Notes: a model not told the origin generated them from the sequence alone. A stretch of 64,000 nt of DNA from Symbiodinium natans (GCA_905221605.1 CAJNDS010001890.1:64001-128000); one strand, 5' to 3'; positions 34,131 through 47,217 are shown, numbered from the stretch's first letter. Translations and numbers: made by a program.

Positions 34131-34755
34131 ACCAGGAAATCTTTTCAGGAAGCCTCCTTCGGCCAGGCCTCCCAAACTTCATGAGGTCCCAGGACAGTCG
34201 CAGGACCAAAAACCAAAGGGAGCCCAAGGCATAGACCTATGGGTCTTGTAAGCCCGGTATAAGCATCATAATTTGGAAACACCGGGCAAAAAAAAACCTA
34301 AGCCCGCCAAACAAACCTATGGATCTTGGGGGGACAGAGAGACCTTCGCGGGGGGTGCCCCAGGATTTGGTCAAAGGCGGCCCGTAGCGCCCCCTCCCAC
34401 TACTGTACTTACACACGATATTATAAAACCCTAAACCCGCCCAAGGTTGAGATGTGGGTGGGTGGGTTGGGAGAGTGCGTTGAACCTGGGCGCACACCAC
34501 AACACACGTCCCGCGTGGTGGTGTGCGCGGAACCTTAGGAAACCCTAAACCCTAAACCCTAAACCCTGAACCCTAAGGGCGGTTCAGAACTCCGAGTTGA
34601 GGGCTTATGCGCCGGGGCAGTCCTTGAGCTGAGGTTTACTTGGATCATAGGTCTGTGTGTCACTCTAGGGCCCTAAACCCTACACCCTAAACCCTAAATC
34701 CTGAACCCTAAACCCTAAACCCTGAACCATGAACCCTAAACCCTAAACCCTAAAC

Positions 34756-34828
34756 CCCAAGCCCGTCTGAGCTAGCAAGGCGCAAGCTTGAGCTTGTAGT
34801 TCCAATGGCTGAAGGCAAACCTCCTTGC
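34756..34828 (-). CDS. Exon candidate
   Basis: Reads QGGLPSAIGTTSSSLRLASS then DGLG. Acceptor GGCCGAG, donor TGGG|GTTTAGGG. Composition is less telling than for its neighbours. Confidence 0.35.
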
Positions 34829-34983
34829 CTCGGCCCACAAAGCTATAGACCCTAAACCCTAAACCCTAAACCCTAAACCCTAAACCCTAAACCCTAAACC
34901 CTAAACCCTAAACCCTAAACCCTAAACCCTAAACCCTAAACCCTAAACCCTAAACCCTAAACCCAAACCCGAAACCCTAACCC

Positions 34984-35138
34984 ATAGGGTTCTTAAGGGA
35001 GGGGGGTTCAAGGGGGGCGTTTCGGGCTGAAGGGGGGTATTTGCCCCAGGTTCCCGAATACTCCCCACTGTTCCCTGAGGCTCCCGAAGCTTCCCTCACG
35101 TTCTCTAAGTGCCTACTTCCCGGGTGGCCCTTAAACCC
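34984..35138. mobile_element. Foldback MITE family B, copy 1
   Basis: Ends GGGTTCTTAAGGGAGGGG / GGCCCTTAAACCC. Its middle matches the reverse complement of copy 2, including GGTTCCC…ATACTCCC and GGCTCCC…AGCTTCCC. Confidence 0.75.
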
Positions 35139-36200
35139 GCTCGACTAAACCCTAAACCCTTACAATCTTGTTCGCTGTGCTTCTTCACTCATAGTAAACA
35201 TACTCTAGTACTAAGATCCTCATCATCAAGCTGTTCACGTGTTCACAAGATTGTAGCACATTTATAACAAGCCCGCAGCACGAGCGTGATCCAGACCAGG
35301 CATTGACAGGGTATCAAGGTGTGACAGCAATAATCTTAGTAGGAGATCATGAGTTCTACTCTCTTGGGAACTAAGTAAACTCATCAACTTACTGTGTGAG
35401 CGGGTGAGCGAAGGGAGCGTGCCCCATTCATGATTTGGGGGGGGGGGGGGGGGGTTGCGAGTTCACGTGTGTAAAGCCCCATAATACTATTTACGGGCCC
35501 ATGAATAGTATATTCAAGAGCTAGTGATAAAGAACCAGTACAGAGCCCCCTAAACCCTAAACCCTAAACCCTAAACCCTAAACCCTAAACCCTAAACCCT
35601 AAACCCTAAACCCTAAACCCGAACCCTGAACCCTAAACCCTAACCCCTAACCCCTAACCCCTAAACCCTAAACCCTAAACCCTAAACCCTCCTTAATATT
35701 AATGGGAGGCTCTCTGAGCTCGGCCTTTATGACCTACCAACTTTGACGGGAATGGCTGAATCTGCCGAAAGAGGACAGCCCATGTGGGAGGGTCTTTGTT
35801 CTGTTGCTTGCGTTCCCGAACCCTAAACCCTCAACCCTAAACCCTAAACCCTAAACCCTAAACCCTAAACCCGCCTGCAGGCTCGGTCGAGAGTGGTGTT
35901 CCGAGTTTGGTTCGGAGTACCGAAAGTGGGTAGGCAGGGTCAGTTTTGAAAGATGGGGAAGACCATAAACAGGCCACTGGTTTGGCTTCTCTTCAGAGAA
36001 AGCACGTGGCTTAGCAGCTTAGCAGGACGAGGACTCGAGTGCAAGAACTCTATTCAGCTTGCAGAGCTGGTAACCTTGAGAGAGGAAGAAGGAAGCATTT
36101 GGGGTTTACAGTTGGCATACGGAGAATGCCAACACTTAGACACTAAGCTTCAGCATGACGTCTGTGTGGAGCTCCTTTTTTCATCCTCCTGCAAGCCAAC
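35139..36200. other. No convincing gene
   Basis: A run of 19 G at 35438-35456, heptamer tracts at 35550-35695 and 35820-35872, and a 26-nt possible exon at 35735-35761 (SAIPVK). The plus-strand ORF from 35953 overlaps an OPR exon and is not called. Confidence 0.5.
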
Positions 36201-38100
36201 TGTCAGGGCAGAGAAAGCCCACGCCAGAATCGATTGCTCCTGGGGTGAGAACTTCCATGGGCACCCCCGCGACTCCGACACCAGCACGTGCAGGAGCCCA
36301 TCATGGACTACCTGGGTCCTTAGTCCAAATAGCATCTCGACAACAATAGCTGAGCACTCTCTCCGACAAAACCAACAGACACATCATGGGTAAGTGTGTG
36401 TGTGTGTGTGTCTCTAGGCCCTACTTGTACACCCTTAACCCATCTAAACCCACTCCCTGAACTGAACGCTGAAGCTGGGTTTACGGGTTCTAGGTTCTTC
36501 AAGTCTCAACCCATACAACCTCGAAAGTTAGATGCTGATACCCCTAAACGCTAATCCCTAAACCCTAAACCTTAAACCCTAAACCACAAACCACAAACCA
36601 CAAACGCCCGAACAAAAGGCGGCAAGGTATCTTTGCCATGGCTTGGCCGAGATTAGCCAACCCTTGGCCGTCGAAGCTACCTTGCTGCTGGTTCCGCTTT
36701 GGAATGTTGAGGGGTTTAAGGCTTAGGTCCTTAGTTGCTGAGTTCATAGCCCCAAAATAAGTGTACACTTTCAGTTCTATACGGGATTATTATAGCATCC
36801 CCAAAAGTGTAAGGTGTACTCATTCAGCTCCTAAGAGTTTGAAGATTTGATTGTGTGTGTGTTTGCCTTCAAGGAGGTTGCTGTTGTTTCTGCTTGTGTT
36901 TGTGGCCTTCGGGCATGTCAGCAGCATACGCGGATTTAGCCGAGGTTGAGAGTTGAAGTATGTGTCTATGCATTCGTACATAAATCTATGATGTATCTGA
37001 AACTGAGCGACTGTACCCTAGCATCTCAAAACACGCCCTCTGCGCTAACTCTTTTTTGCAACAAAGCTAAAAGGTTCAAAGTTTCGGGATAGCCTATACC
37101 CTGAAACCCGAAAACCTATATAAACCCCTAAAGCCTCAACCCCTAAACCCTAAACCCCAAGCCTCAAACCCTAAACCCTGAACCCTAAACCCTAAACCCC
37201 TAAACCCCTAAACCCCTAAACCCCTAAACCCTAAACCCTAAACCCTAAACCCTAAACCCCCAATAAAGCACTGAAGTCCTGGAACCGAAAGCCCCCAACT
37301 CCTTGAGTCCTCCGGCCTGCACGCAGAGCGGCGTTCTCCAAGAGCTGGCTCCTGGTTTTGGGGTTTGGGGTTTGGGGTTTAGGGCGTGTAGGGTCTGGGG
37401 TTTAGGGTTTGGGGTTTAGATGAAAACCTCCCTCTTTCCTGCCTTACCCCCCACGCAGGCGGGTGCCCCGGCAGCTTTTCCGTGGAGGAACAGGCCACCC
37501 ACGCCGCGTAAACTCATGGACCATAGGCGGTTTCGCACAGGGCATAGGGGCTCTTTTAAAAGACCCCTTCCCCCCCCACCCCCACCCTGCCCCCCGCCCT
37601 CCCCCCCCACCCCCCCACCCAGACCCGAACCGCAAACCCAATCCACCAAACCGCTCTTAAATTTAGGGGGCTGGGAAAACTGCAACCGTTGAGTTCTGAA
37701 GGTTTTGGGGTTCAGGTTAGGGTTTAGCCTAAGCCCTACGCCCTACGCCCTGCGCCCGAAGCCCCAAACCCTTCAAGACAAGTCTCAGGGTGGCCCGGTC
37801 ACTGACGCGGAGCTGCGCCAGCGAGAAAGCCGAGATGGATAGATTCTGGGGCTGGAACGTGCCAGCCTTCCTCCTTGCCTGATGGTAGGGTTTAGGGTTT
37901 AGGGTTTAGGGTTTAGGGTTCAGGGTTTAGGGTTAAGGATTCGGGTGGTTTGGGGTTCAGGACCCGGAGCCCCAAACAACCCTAGGGTTCAGCGTGCAGG
38001 GCTCCGGGTTGCGGAGGGCCAGCTTTTCTCGCAAGGATCCCGGGGGCTGCAGGACTACAGGAAAGAGTGCCCAGGGCGTGGGGTTAGAGGTTTAGGCATA

Positions 38101-38132
<32 letters not shown>

Positions 38133-41100
38133 GTATCTATATCTATCTACATATATATATATATATGTATTTATGTGTATGTGCATGTGTGTGTGTGTGC
38201 GCCCTGAATCTCGTCGAAGGCTTTAGGCTTTAGAGTCAGAGTTTGGAGCAGCCCACTGACCCCAAATCCGCCCTGTGTACCCTAAACCCTAAACCCTAAA
38301 CCTAAACCCTAAACCCCAAACCCTACACCCTAAACCCTAAAACCCTAAACCCTAAACCCTAATCCCTAAACCCTAAGCCCTAAACCCTACACTCCAAGCG
38401 GCCTCGACCAAGAGGACCTCCAGAAGACCAGGATCCTGCGACACTTTGAATACCGGTTCATCACATGGACTTATATGGAGTTTGCTTCCTAAACTCTTTT
38501 TACGCAGGCTTCCTAAACCCTAAACCCTAAACCCTAAACCCTCAACCCTAAACCCTGTGTCCCTAACACAGTTCTCTCAAAGGGTCGTAGCGCGGACAGG
38601 TGGCGTTGAAGTTTTTCATGTTGCGGGGAGGTAAAAGCCTTTGATGGAATGGCAGGCTAAGGCAGGGGTTTTGACCCTAAGTCCTGAACCCTGCACTCCG
38701 GATTGTTGACTACAGTCCCTAGGCCCTCCAAGAGCTCTAAGCCCTAAACCCTCAAACTCCATGTCAACTCCAAGAATAGCACGCGGGTAGTTCTCTAGAT
38801 TAGGGTCCATTCTGGGGATCCCTCTATAATACGACACCTGATACAAAGACCTCCCCCAAAAGGGACCCCAATTAGGGGTTAGGGTTTAGGGTTTAGGGTT
38901 TAGGGTTTGCAGAGATTTACCCACATGGATCCTCTCAAGGGCGATGTAAGGCCTAACTAGGTCTGTTGCGACTCAGAGGTTCTATAAGGGAATAAGAATA
39001 AGGGTCTCTAAACCCTAAACCCTAAACCCTAAACCCTAAACCCTAAACCCTAAACCCTAAACCCTAAACCCTAAACCCTAAAAAACCCTAAACCCTAGGG
39101 GTCCCTCCCTACATCCCCTGAAGCCTTGTACGCCAGGCGGGTGCAGGCCCAGAGGACATTGGCCACATCTTGCGCTTGCGAGCTCCTTTCGGACGGTGGA
39201 GGGCCTAAACCCTACATCCCCAAACCCCCTAAGTCCCTAAGTCCCTAAGTCCCTAAACCCTAAACCCTACATCCCTAAACCCTAAGCCCTAAGCCCTAAA
39301 CCCTAAACCCTATGTCTTGAACCCTACATCCCTAAATCCCTAGATCATCCCTAACCCTAAATCCCTAAACCCCGAAACCCTAAACCCTGTGGGGGCCATC
39401 TCAACCATGAGTTCCTCAACACTTCCTTTGTAGCCCAGTAACCATATGCTTAGGGTCTAGGCCCAGGCGACCCAGAATTAAAAAGGGCAAGGGCGTTTAG
39501 GGTTTGCAGGGCGCTGGGCTCGCCCCGTAGTTCCCCCCGGAGCAGCTAGAGGAGGATTTAGGATCTACCCAAAGGCTCCTTAGTAGTTCCTTTTTGGGTT
39601 TGGTATAGGGGATCTTAGTATACTACCCCAAAAAGGTACTACATAGGAGCCTTTGGGTTGGGTGTAAAAACTGAGAACTTGAAACTGTAGGCTCCTGTGG
39701 TCCTGCTGAATTCGCTGCGACACAGCCGCCAGAGCAGGCTGAGCCTGGAGCATCCTGGAATGCTGGGGTTCAGGCTTTACCCCTCAGTTTTGCAGAAAAC
39801 TAGAATGTTTTGAGGTTTGAATGGGAGGTTTCTTAAGGGAACAAGGGCACGCCCACCTAAAGACACGAACATGGGCAAACCCTGAGCTCAAGTGCAAGAC
39901 TCGAGGCAAGCCCCGGTGGGGTTGGGGGGGGGGGGGTCGGGAAAAGGTTCATCGAGTATTATTGAATTCGTTGATGCATGTGTGCACCTTCAAGGACACT
40001 TTTTTTGCAAACTGTGAAACGCCTTCGCGTGCTCAGATATGTCTTAGCACTGTCTATCAAGGTGTGGCTCCATCCTACAAGGTGACTGCCCTAAACCCTA
40101 AACCCTAAACCCTAAACCCTAAACCCTAAACCCTAAACCCTAAACCCTAAACCCTAAACCCTAAACCCTAAACCCTAAACCCGCGGGCCGAGCCGCAGGC
40201 AGGCGAAGGCCCAGAACGTGTTGGAGCAGTGCTGTGGATTGAAGCTGCCGGCCTGGAGGCACACCTCAGTCTCCTAGAAGCGACGCGCAAAAAAAGGTGC
40301 GATCAGTTTTACTTTGCTGCATATATATATGTATATATATATATATATATTCACATTCATTTTCATACTTATATATATATATTCATTTTTATATATTTTC
40401 TTATTTGTGTATTTACTTACTTATTTATTCACTTATTTACGACCTATACAACCCCAGGGCACATACTTCAGAACCCTTAGACCTAGTACCCGCGCAAGAA
40501 GCTATGGTGTGAGAATGAAGCCCCCGGCACACTCGCAGCGGCGGCCGTGAAAAGCTGTGCTTCTTGCTGGTGAACTTTCGCATAGGCCTGGGTTACCATT
40601 GAAGAGTTCGCATGGTTCATGGCATTTGGTGATTGAAGCTATCCGGCCGTCTTGGGGTCTCTATTCTCGCAGAATGAGGCTCGGAGGCTCTGAAAATGAG
40701 TAGTGCGAGACCCTGAAACCCTGAAACCCTAAGACCCTAAACCCTAAACCCTAAACCCCAAAACCCCAAAACCCCAAAACCCTAAACCCTAAACCCTAGT
40801 GCGGTGCTCTGCAGTGCTACGCAGGCAAGAGACCCAGAGGACGTTCACCAGGTTCTGCTGCTGGAAATACTTTACCTTGGCGGTGATCTCGACGGCCAGC
40901 GCGCCGAAGAAGGGCCGATGCTGGATCTCCAACTTAGCAAAAGCCCACACCTTAGCTGACTCTAGACCTAAACCCTAAACCCTAAACCCTAAACCCTAAA
41001 CCCTAAACCCTAAACCCTAAACCCTAAACCCTAAACCCTAAACCCTAGACCCTAAACCCTAAACCCTAAACCCTAAACCCTAAACCCTAAACCCTAAACC

Positions 41101-44100
41101 CTAGACCCTACCTAAACCCGAAACCCTTGGGATCTCAGATCTAAGAATCTAAGCGCTTTCTAGAGCATCTCAAAGTACTCCAGATGATGCTTAAACATCA
41201 TGTCAAGGGCCACGTTGGAAAGGCCCTGGGCATTCCAAGCTGTCAGGGTGTGAAGGACCTCGGCGGAAATGGCGGCGTACACCTCCGGGTGATGCCTATG
41301 CTGTTCTTGGTAAACCCTAAACCCTAAACCCTAAACCCTAAACCCTAAACCCTAAACCCTAAACCCTAAACCCTAAACCCTAAACCCAGGAAGGTACAAG
41401 CTCCAGGCCTTCTCAAGTTCTGCGATCATAGAAAACCGAACAACAAAAATGTTGCAAGAACTGTAAAGATACACCTTGAGCTTGGCAAAGGACCAGGCAG
41501 TGTTTCCGATGTTTTGCGCAGACCATCGAGAGATGCCCGTCAGCAGCTCGCGAGCAACGACGTCAGTAAACTGGACATGTTTGCACGCCAGGGTTGCCTT
41601 TGACAAAAGCTTTGGGCTTTCTGAAGGGAAGTTTGGGTAGTTCATGTTATACCTGTCACATAAGGATTACAGCGGGGTCATCTTGGCATTTGTTTGGTCT
41701 CTTGCTTGATACTCCTGAAGTAAACTCAAAAATATTGTCCAGCTATGTGCAACTACGCTGACCCCCACTCCGTCTCCGACATTTTTCACTTACCCGAAAA
41801 CCCAAGCCCTAAACAAATATTTGCTTAAGAAAACCCCCCCCCGTTTATAAGGGCAATGTAGGGATCATTATTGTTATGTTTTGCGTGGCTCTGAATAGTA
41901 GTAAACCCCAAGCCCAACACTCAGCCCGAGCTGCAAAGGCCCAGGTCATGTTGGCGAGGCCTTGCGGATCGAAATCCGCCACGCGGAGGAGTGCCTGCTC
42001 CGCCAGGCTCTGGAAAAGCAACGGAGCGTGGTATGCCAGCCTTGACGCGGTGGGGGTAGGGGCTAGTAGGGCTGGGGGGTAGAGGACTTAGTGTGTTTCT
42101 TTATACGGTTTAGGGTTTCGGGTGGTTATCGCTTAGTGGCGCGAGTCTGGACAGCTTATACACCATGCTGCCGGGCCGCTTGGCAAAAGCCCAAGCGCTG
42201 TTCGAAAGCCCTTGCGGACCAAAGTCCTTCGCACGCAGCATGGCCTCCTTCGCAATGGCCTCTACCAGCCTCGTGTCACCTCACTCATGGGGTCGGACCC
42301 TGGCCCAAATCCTAAACCCACTTAGGTTTAGGGTTTAGAGTCCTGCTCCACGCCCATGGCGGAATGCAACAGACTGTAGGTCGCAATGCAAAGTGCAACA
42401 GAAAGCCGTACGTGGAGGATTTAGGTTTCATAATGTCCATATTGCGGTATCCCTAACAGCAACCTCGTCCCGCAGCACCTGCGCGAGCTGTTGCGAAGCC
42501 CCACACAGTATTGGAAAGCCCATGGCCATCGAGCTCGCCAGCCCTCTGGGCCAGCTGGTCGGCAATGATGTCCTTGCCAACTAACCTAGCTGTCCAGTAC
42601 CTAGGGGAATTAAAGGTTCACCTTTGGGATTAGAAGCGAATTATATTACCCCAACAAGGTCACAAGCGAGTCCCCGGCATCAGGCGCGAGACTGGCTAAC
42701 AACCAAAAGGTTAAAGGTTACCAACTCCACAACTAAGCTAAACCCTGCGGGCCTAGAGCCCTGAATCCTCAACCCTAAATCCATAACCCTATATATATGT
42801 AGACATATATTTCTATATATATACATATGTAGGTACATATATATATATTTATATTTACTTATTTAGAGAGTGATCATTCATAGTTCCCTTAAAGCGGGAG
42901 TGCCTTAAAGCCCCGCAGGTTCGGAGAGCCTTGAAGCACCAACGGGGTGCACTGGAGAATCGAGAGGGTCAGCTGGTCGAGCTAGGACCTATATAGGAGA
43001 GAGGAGAGAGAAGAGCGAACAGAGGGGAGAGCAGAAGGGTTTAGGTTTAGGGTTTGTGAAAGGAGACAGAGAGAGAGAGGAGAGCTCAAAGCCCTGCATT
43101 CAACATGGGCCATTCTCCGACGAAGCGATTGTTGCGAAAGCTCGGCCCCCGAGGAGGAACCCTCAACGCTTACAACAAGTTTAGGGGTTAGGAATTAGTG
43201 TTCAGGGTGCACTCTGAAACTCATTGGCGCTTCGGGTTTAAGAGGTCCTTCGTAGGTCATTTCGTGCAGTAGACATGTAAAAGGGATTCACCACGAAACA
43301 GGTCCGATCTAGAACATCCCCCGCTAGACCCTACAGGGGGTCCTATAAGCCCTCTGAGGCTAACAACCCTGGACCCTAGAAGCCCTAACCCAAAATCTTG
43401 AAACCCTAAACCCCAAGCCCTCAACGCACACAAAACTGTCCATGATGGGCGCGTCGTTGAGGCTCAGCTTGGCCAGTGCCCAGCAGCTCTTCGCCAACTC
43501 CTTCGCCTCCAGCTCGGGTGCCACCTCTCAAGATTTAGGGTTTAGGGTTCAGGGTTTAGGATCAGGGTTTAGGGTCTAGCGTTTAGGGTTTAGGGGGTAA
43601 GTAAGTATAATGGGCTATTAAGGCCTAGGGGGTTTGGTTTAAGGGCTCTTGGTGGGCTTCACCCTTAAGCCTAAGCCCTGAACGTCAGAGATCTTGTGCT
43701 CCTTGCAGTTGCAATCCATGAGCATCCCCGAGCCCCAAAACATCTCTCGGACTTTTTGGTCTTTGGTTTGAAGCAGGTTCTAAATATCCCAAACGGAAGG
43801 GCATAATAAGCTGTAAGCAGAATCGTTGCTCTTAATTCTATCCTAAGTCCCCCCATTCCGGGAGCCGCCAACTAGCTCCTAAACCCTTCCTTTGCATCCG
43901 GACTCGGCGCCCATCTCCGGGCCATTTGCAACTAGTAGCTGTGCATTCCACTACTGAGGAGATACGGCAAACGACGTAATTCGTTAGCACCTGAACCCTC
44001 TGAAAACCCTAAACCCTAAGCCCGTTTTTTGACTCCAGGCTCAGCCGGATTCGAACAAACCCTAAGCCCTAAACTCTAAACCCTTTTGCAACAGGCTTCG

Positions 44101-46538
44101 TACCTCGCCTGTAGTCGGTCGCCTCTGAAGCTTCAGCAGCTTACTGCTGGCCAAGACGCCCCATACGCTAAACCCTAAACCCTAAACCCTAAACCCTAAA
44201 CCCTAAACCCTAAACCCTAAACCCTAAACCCTAAACCCTAAACCCTAGCCCTAAACCCTAAACCCTAAACCCTAAACCCTAAACCCTAAACCCTAAACCC
44301 TAAACCCTAAACCCTAAACCCTAAACACAGCCAGAGGCCCAAGCCTCGAGGATGATCGCGGACACTTTTTCCACCAGGTCGCGCCTGGGAGGAGCGTCCG
44401 CATGGAAGCCTTAAACCGAAGTTCAGGGTTTAGGGTTTAGGGTTTAGGGTTTAGGGTTTAGGGTTCAGGGTATAGGGTTTAGGGTTACTCTTTATGTTTT
44501 AGGGTTCAGAGTTACGGGTTTAGGTTTTTTTTTTTTGCCACCTGCCTCGCTGACCTCTCCGACACACAACGGGGCACTAGTCTGGTACATTGTCGACAAA
44601 AAACAGGTTTCATCATGTCAGCGCCGACACCATGCCTGGCAGCCATCCCGCCATGAACACCCACGATAAGCCCCTCCTCCAAACACCAACTCAAGACTCA
44701 GAGATCCACCAGGCTCGCATCACCAAAACAAGTCAAGCCCATTTTAGGGTTTTGGGTTAGGAGATTTGTAGTCAAGACATGGGGGTTTTCCGAAACTGGG
44801 GTCTTGTAGCCTTTTTGTTGAGGGGGTTGCCATGGTAAGGATTAGAGTATTTTGGTAACACCACCTATTCAACCCTGCGAAGGCTTGTTCAAGCCTTCAG
44901 CCATTTCTGCAACCCGATCTCCGAAGCTACAAAGCTCCGGGACAGAACAGCTTGGTTTAGGGTTTAGGGTTTAGGGTTTAGGGTTTAGGGTTTTGGGTGA
45001 AATTCACACGCTGGCAGGTGCCGAAAAAACATTAGGCCCTAGGCCGGTCTACTACATTGTTTTTGAAGCACCCATTTTACAGACCTTTGGGGGCTCAGTG
45101 AACCGGGAAAGGGGTTAGGATTTAGGGGTTTAGGGTTTAGTGCTTACATGCCTTGCAGGTTTCAGGGAACCCTGAAAGGGGTTTTCCAAGCGGCGCGGGG
45201 TCTCTAACCCCAATTCGGGCCCCAACTGTTTTGTTCGTTGTGGTTTTCAGGTCGACAGCCCAAGCCCCATGTTCGCCGTCTTGTACAACCATTCATAGAG
45301 CTCGAAGACTCCACCCTAAACCCTAAACCCTAAACCCTCAACCCTCAACCCTAAACCCTAGACCCTAAACCCAACCTCAAGCCCACGCCAACAAAGTATT
45401 GAAAACCCCGGAGCAGGTACCTCTTCGGGCTTCGCGGGGTCTTCGAGTCCTTTAGCAAGCTCCCAGCTGAAGGATGCTAATCTGATCGTCCCCGGTTTAG
45501 GGCTTAGGGTGTAACCCTAAACCCTAAACCCTAAACCCTAAACCCTAAACCCTAAACCCTAAACCCTATACCCGTTACCGAGACCCCCAGCCACACGATT
45601 CTCTTTTTTTGGGGACTTTACTCGCATTTTAATACCCCGAAAAGAAACAACAATTGGGGCGCTGCAGGCAAGTTCCACCCTCAACCACCCTATCCCCAGA
45701 GCTCCAAGTATACAAATGATGCCTACACTGGGGTCTAAAGTCTATAAACAGTATTAACTTTGGGCTATTTGGAGCCCAAACCCTAAACCCTAAACCCTAA
45801 ACCCCAAACCCCAAACCCTAAACCCTAAACCCTAAGGGTTTAAGAAGCGCGCAGCCGAGTCGCAGCGTCTCCCGCAAAGTGGGCTCCGCCTGCGCCTCCC
45901 ATCGGTCCATGCTTCGACCCACCTGCGCCCCCCATAACTTGGGGGGGTTTAGGGTTTAGGGTTTAGGGTTTAGGGTTTAGGGTTTAGGGTTTAGGGTTTA
46001 GGGTTGTTCCCCCTTTATACTTGCAGTCCTTCATAGGGACTATACTACAGGGGCTACTATAATCCCTATTAAGGACTGCGAGTTTGTAAGGGGGAGCATC
46101 CCAAGGTTAGGGTTTAGGGTTTTGCAACCCGAAACGCTGAAGCCCATGGATGCGGGAGCCCGAACTACACCCTAAACCCTAAACCCTAAACCCTAAACCC
46201 TAAACCCTAAACCCTAGTGCGTGACTTGGAGCTACTTTGGGGCCAAAGAGTAGGACTCCTTTCTACAATAAGGACCCCAGTAAGGTGCCCCTGACTTCGG
46301 AAAACCCTCCCACTTGAGGAAGACAAAGGACTGTGAGGCCCACGCGGTTTAGGGCTTGGGGAATTGGGGATTGGGGAGACAGGGCTTGAAAGCAGACAAC
46401 GAGAGAAACGCCTCGAAAGTCTTACTACAAAAAGGGGCATCCAGGGACCCTGTGCAAGGCCATGATGGCGTTCACCGGATCGAATTGGCACAAATGCGTT
46501 CGCGTCATCTGGAGGACCTCACGGGCTGTCCATTTCGC
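36201..46538 (-). CDS. Multi-exon OPR/RAP-type repeat protein, partial gene model
   Basis: Twenty predicted exons in transcript order: 46538-46449, 45922-45831, 45466-45421, 45300-45257, 44384-44327, 43524-43432, 42572-42479, 42261-42162, 42040-41907, 41620-41475, 41300-41211, 40950-40795, 40252-40181, 39744-39686, 39185-39113, 38435-38386, 37873-37780, 37344-37258, 36687-36602, 36318-36201. All joins are in phase without a stop. They encode repeats of about 38-48 residues with the core QGLSNxxWAFAKL, for example GHGLSNTVWGFATARA, GPQGLSNSAWAFAK, PQGLANMTWAFAARAE, AQNIGNTAWSFAKLK, NPQHCSNTFWAFACLRL, PQNLSISAFSLAQLRV, preceded by FDPVNAIMALHR. This is the octotricopeptide/RAP pattern of predicted organelle RNA-binding proteins, abundant in dinoflagellates. 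Most introns begin GTTTAGGG or a variant and hold telomere-like tracts; the one after 41211 would use GC-AG. Start, end and a few linking exons are missing: two repeats look short (around 40795 and 37258). Confidence 0.72.
38098..38202. repeat. TA/TG microsatellite
   Basis: (TA)n, GTAT and (GT)n runs in an OPR-gene intron. Confidence 0.9.
39566..39660. mobile_element. Foldback element C, single copy
   Basis: 95 bp with arms CCCAAAGGCTCCTTAGTAGT and ACTACATAGGAGCCTTTGGG, each about 32 bp with few mismatches. Confidence 0.72.
40318..40440. repeat. TA microsatellite and TTTA-rich tail
   Basis: (TA)n to about 40380, then TTATTTA-type repeats, in an OPR-gene intron. Confidence 0.88.
42786..42858. 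repeat. TA microsatellite
   Basis: (TA)n with GTACATA interruptions in an OPR-gene intron. Confidence 0.88.
44168..44326. repeat. CCCTAAA array inside an OPR-gene intron
   Basis: About 22 units; its right edge is the donor of the exon 44327-44384. Confidence 0.95.
46001..46105. mobile_element. Foldback MITE family A, copy 4
   Basis: The left end fuses into a TTTAGGG tract (GGGTTGTTCCCCC); the right end GGGGGAGCATCCCAAG is followed directly by another tract. Confidence 0.83.
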
Positions 46539-46641
46539 CTGAACTGCTGGGCATGCGAATGCCAATGCGAAGACAAGCTACTACTCATTTGGTAAGCTCG
46601 ACTGCTGACCCGAAGAATTCGAACAAACGACAATGCTGAAG

Positions 46642-47217
46642 CTAAACTGAAGCCCAGGTAGCTGCCAGATCTTTGTTCAGTCTCAGACTGACTTTGTCCG
46701 AGGTGTTCACAAACTTCCCCAGAACGGGAGGCCGCACAAGTCCTGGCAGTGCTGTTCCTGCATGAGCTGCACCGAGAGGCAAATGTCCGGGTGCATGAGG
46801 TTGGGCAAAGGACGGCTCGCTGCAGGAAGAGAAAGAAGACGCAGAAAGCCGAGCTAGGGCGCTCCCATCCAACAGCTCTGTATCTGAAAGGTGCTCGCCC
46901 AGCCTGCGTCGACCCTCCTCCAAGTATCCCTCCATGAGGTAGGCACGGATGCTCGCCATCTCCTGGTCTTCCAGGTCTCCGCAGTCATCCGATTCCTCCT
47001 GCGGAGGGCTACCTTCTCCATCATCTGACAGTCCCGAGTCGCCCCAGTAGCGTCCTGCACCGTAGGCCGTCTTCTGCAAGTGCTGCTCAGCAGCCCCCCA
47101 CATGCCGCAGCCGAGCACCTTCCCTTGTGCATCATTGAAGATGTAGGGATGCGCGTCCTCACCTGTCCCGTGTGGCGATCGGCATGACAGCTGGACTCTG
47201 CCGAGTTCTCGGCTGCT
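46642..47217 (-). CDS. Large exon, acidic protein, possibly N-terminal to the OPR gene
   Basis: Open for 191 codons from an AG acceptor (TACGTAG) to a TAG at 46642-46644. It reads HPYIFNDAQGKVLGCGMWGA, then an acidic stretch (SDDGEGSPPQEESDDCGDLE), then IRAYLMEGYLEEGRRRLGEH and a Ser/Ala/Pro-rich end. Phase-0 GT donors exist near the 3' end (for example after GKF), so it may splice into the exon at 46538 and not end at the TAG. No domain is recognised. Confidence 0.5.
   Translation of the reverse strand, partial: SSRELGRVQLSCRSPHGTGEDAHPYIFNDAQGKVLGCGMWGAAEQHLQKTAYGAGRYWGDSGLSDDGEGSPPQEESDDCGDLEDQEMASIRAYLMEGYLEEGRRRLGEHLSDTELLDGSALARLSASSFSSCSEPSFAQPHAPGHLPLGAAHAGTALPGLVRPPVLGKFVNTSDKVSLRLNKDLAATWASV

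Noticed and set aside
33778-34227. Minus-strand ORF of 149 codons
   Set aside because: Mostly the translated 40-bp repeat; only the segment near 34140-34215 looks protein-like and it lacks an acceptor.
35953-36393. Plus-strand ORF of 146 codons
   Set aside because: Overlaps a clear OPR exon on the minus strand (36318-36201); no splice or leader evidence.
37981-38046. Possible exon PPGSLREKLALRNPEPCTLN on the minus strand
   Set aside because: Good frame and CAG acceptor, but it breaks the phase between the neighbouring OPR exons and adds no OPR sequence.
41386-41419. Possible 34-nt exon after AAG|GTGTATC
   Set aside because: Leaving it out joins the exons at 41475 and 41300 in phase and gives an intact OPR repeat.
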